Source: Oasisia sp. SBJ-2009 (taxonomy: Eukaryota > Annelida > Polychaeta > Sabellida > Siboglinidae). From it: a stretch of DNA of 64,000 bases. Shown piece after piece: positions 62,504-64,000 of the stretch. The stretch spans positions 70,376,047-70,440,046 of the forward strand of contig OZ024854.1 in the NCBI GenBank assembly GCA_964017155.1, written 5' to 3'. Under the pieces are notes generated by a model. The model saw only the letters and a list, made by a program, of their open reading frames with translations, did not search any database and was not told the origin of the DNA. Numbering within the stretch: the first letter of the stretch is position 1; every line of letters begins with the position of its first letter. Made by a program: the position numbers and the translations under genes.

Positions 62504-63964
62504 GACAGTACGCGCCCGCAAGAGTAGGCATTCATGTACAAGTCGGGCCCACCTCAATTTTGGTATTATAACTGTATCTTTGCCAATATCTGATACTTGA
62601 TTTTGTTAATTCAATCAATTATAATCATCTTGAGCATATTAATATTTTATATACAGCGCGTCTTAGCAGACTTTTGAGGTCGAAAAGACAGCGTGGTCGG
62701 CATAAACAAACTGTTTATTGCTCATTCCATATGCACCCCTGCGCTTGCGACTGTCACAAATCGCGCTGTCTTTTCGACCTCAACAGTTTGCCAAGACGCG
62801 CTGTTTATAAAACATAAATACGCGCAAGATGATTGTAATTGAATGAATTAATTTAATCAAGTATCAAATGTTGGCAAAAATACTGATATAATAGCAACTT
62901 TGAGGTGGGTCCGACTTGTACATAAGTGCCAAATAGTGAAATTCTGAACAAAAAATGAGAGTATACGTGCTTTTATGAGAGAGTGCGCGTGAAGGTACGC
63001 GCCCGCAAGAGTAGACATTGATGTACAAGTCGGGCCCACCTCAATTTTGGTATTATATCTGTATCTTTGCCAATATTTGATACTTGATTTTGTTAACTCA
63101 ATCAATTATAATTATCTTGCGCATATTAATGTTTTATATACAGCGCGTCTTAGCAGACTTTTGAGGTCGAAAAGACAGCGTGGTCGGCATAAACAAACTG
63201 TTTATTGCTCATTCCATATGCACCGCTGCTCTTGCGACTGTCACAAATCGCGCTGTCTTTTCGACCTCAACAGTTTGCCAAGACGCGCTGTTTATAAAAC
63301 ATAAATACGCGCAAGATGATTGTAATTGAATGAATTAATTTAATCAAGTATCAAATGTTGGCAAAAATACTAATATAATAGCAACATTGAGGTGGGTCCG
63401 ACTTGTACATAAGTGCCAAATAGTGAAATACTGAACACAAATTGAGAGTATACGTGCTTTTATGAGAGAGTGCGCGTGAAAGTACGCGCCCGCAAGAGTA
63501 GGCATTCATGTACAAGTCGGGCCCACCTCAATTTTGGTATTATAACTGTATCTTTGCCAATATCTGATACTTGATTTTGTTAATTCAATCAATTATAATC
63601 AACTTGCGCATATTAATATTTTATATACAGCGCGTCTTAGCAGACTTTTGAGGTCGAAAAGACAGCGTGGTCGGCATAAACAAACTGTTTATTGCTCATT
63701 CCATATGCACCGCTGCGCTTGCGACTGTCACAAATCGCGCTGTCTTTTCGACCTCAACAGTTTGCCAAGACGCGCTGTTTATAAAACATAAATACGCGCA
63801 AGATGATTGTAATTGAATGAATTAATTTAATCAAGTATCAAATGTTGGCAAAAATACTGATATAATAGCAACTTTGAGGTGGGTCCGACTTGTACATAAG
63901 TGCCAAATAGTGAAATTCTGAACAAAAATTGAGAGTATACGTACTTTTATGAGAGAGTGCGCGT
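61787..63964. repeat. Divergent higher-order unit H2 (717+487+487+487 bp)
   Basis: Units start at 61787 (717 bp), 62504 (487), 62991 (487) and 63478 (487). They pair with H1 in order: 60308 and 62504 share CTTGAGCATATTAATATT, 61300 and 63478 share TCAACTTGCGC, and 60795 and 62991 share CCAATATTTG. The third unit has lost the 17-bp loop segment and the extra C that its H1 partner retains. Linkers are mostly GTGAAAGTACGCG, with GTGACAGTACGCG at 62504. Confidence 0.87.
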
Positions 63965-64000
63965 GAAGGTACGCGCCCGCAAGAGTAGGCATTCATGTAC
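63965..64000. repeat. Partial monomer cut by the window edge
   Basis: The first 36 bp of another divergent-zone unit (GAAGGTACGCGCCCGCAAGAG, then GGCATTCATGTAC). The array therefore continues past the right edge of the window. Confidence 0.85.

Noticed and set aside
1..64000. CRISPR array
   Set aside because: Repeats are about 504 bp with no short direct repeat alternating with unique spacers; all segments between repeats are themselves repeated.
1..64000. CENP-B box or telomere repeat
   Set aside because: I looked for the TTCGTTGGAA-type CENP-B core and for TTAGGG or TTAGG runs and saw none, so centromeric or telomeric placement cannot be claimed from motifs.
1..64000. Viral origin (for example palindromic repeat regions of large insect DNA viruses)
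   Set aside because: Such regions are short arrays between viral genes. Here there are 64 kb of repeat and no viral gene, so there is no support.

Overview
The whole 64 kb window is satellite DNA: one continuous head-to-tail tandem array with no recognisable gene, RNA gene, transposase, CRISPR array or unique spacer. I place monomer starts at the 5'-GAAGGTACGCG / GAAGCTGCGCG motif, which is an arbitrary phase. Positions 1-59590 then divide exactly into 118 monomers: 86 of 504 bp, 30 of 508 bp (a 4-bp TTTA-type insertion) and 2 of 503 bp (1-bp deletions). Positions 59591-64000 hold a divergent zone with 487-, 505- and 717-bp units. Such a long, locally homogenised, higher-order array points to a eukaryotic nuclear genome (centromeric, pericentromeric, subtelomeric or sex-chromosome heterochromatin). 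I do not recognise the satellite family or the species.

Each monomer is a large foldback. In monomer 1 the left arm (24-190) and right arm (278-444) are inverted copies of each other, 167 bp each and ungapped, with about 148/167 matches by hand count. An 87-bp loop (191-277) lies between them and an 83-bp linker (445-527) joins one foldback to the next. The loop and linker each carry a smaller hairpin. The unit therefore looks like a tandemly amplified inverted-repeat (MITE-like or inverted-dimer) element, and 504 = 3 x 168.

Seven main monomer types can be told apart by diagnostic substitutions. A: CATTCAATCAATTATATTC, GCGCGATCGG. B: ATACATGATTTTG, ACGCACCGCTGCGCC. C: ATAACCAGCGCGTCTC, CGGCATCAAC (C' adds GTTGACAC and/or CGCGGAAG). 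D: GTGTTCGGC, GTTTTTAACAC. E: CTCTCCGCTTG, CGGTGTTTATC. F: GCCATCATTT, ACTTATAAGG. G: like C, but CATATCCACAGC and ATAACAGGAAC. They are ordered in an imperfect higher-order repeat whose commonest cycle is E-G-F-C-D-B-A (7 monomers, 3532 bp), broken up by shorter cycles (B-C'-A'-E, 2024 bp; C-A-C-B) and large internal duplications at offsets of 3536, 6068, 6564 and 7072 bp. Several monomers are crossovers between types.

From 59591 the type cycle ends. A roughly 2.2-kb higher-order unit (717+487+505+487, then 717+487+487+487) takes over, marked by TTATTGCTCATTCC, CCTCAACAG and GATGATTGTAATT. The 717-bp units carry a second right arm, so the foldback there is asymmetric. Many ORFs of 60-89 codons can be read in the array, but the main series opens on TTG, runs straight through the foldback and is broken in whole monomer types. 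I treat none of them as a gene.
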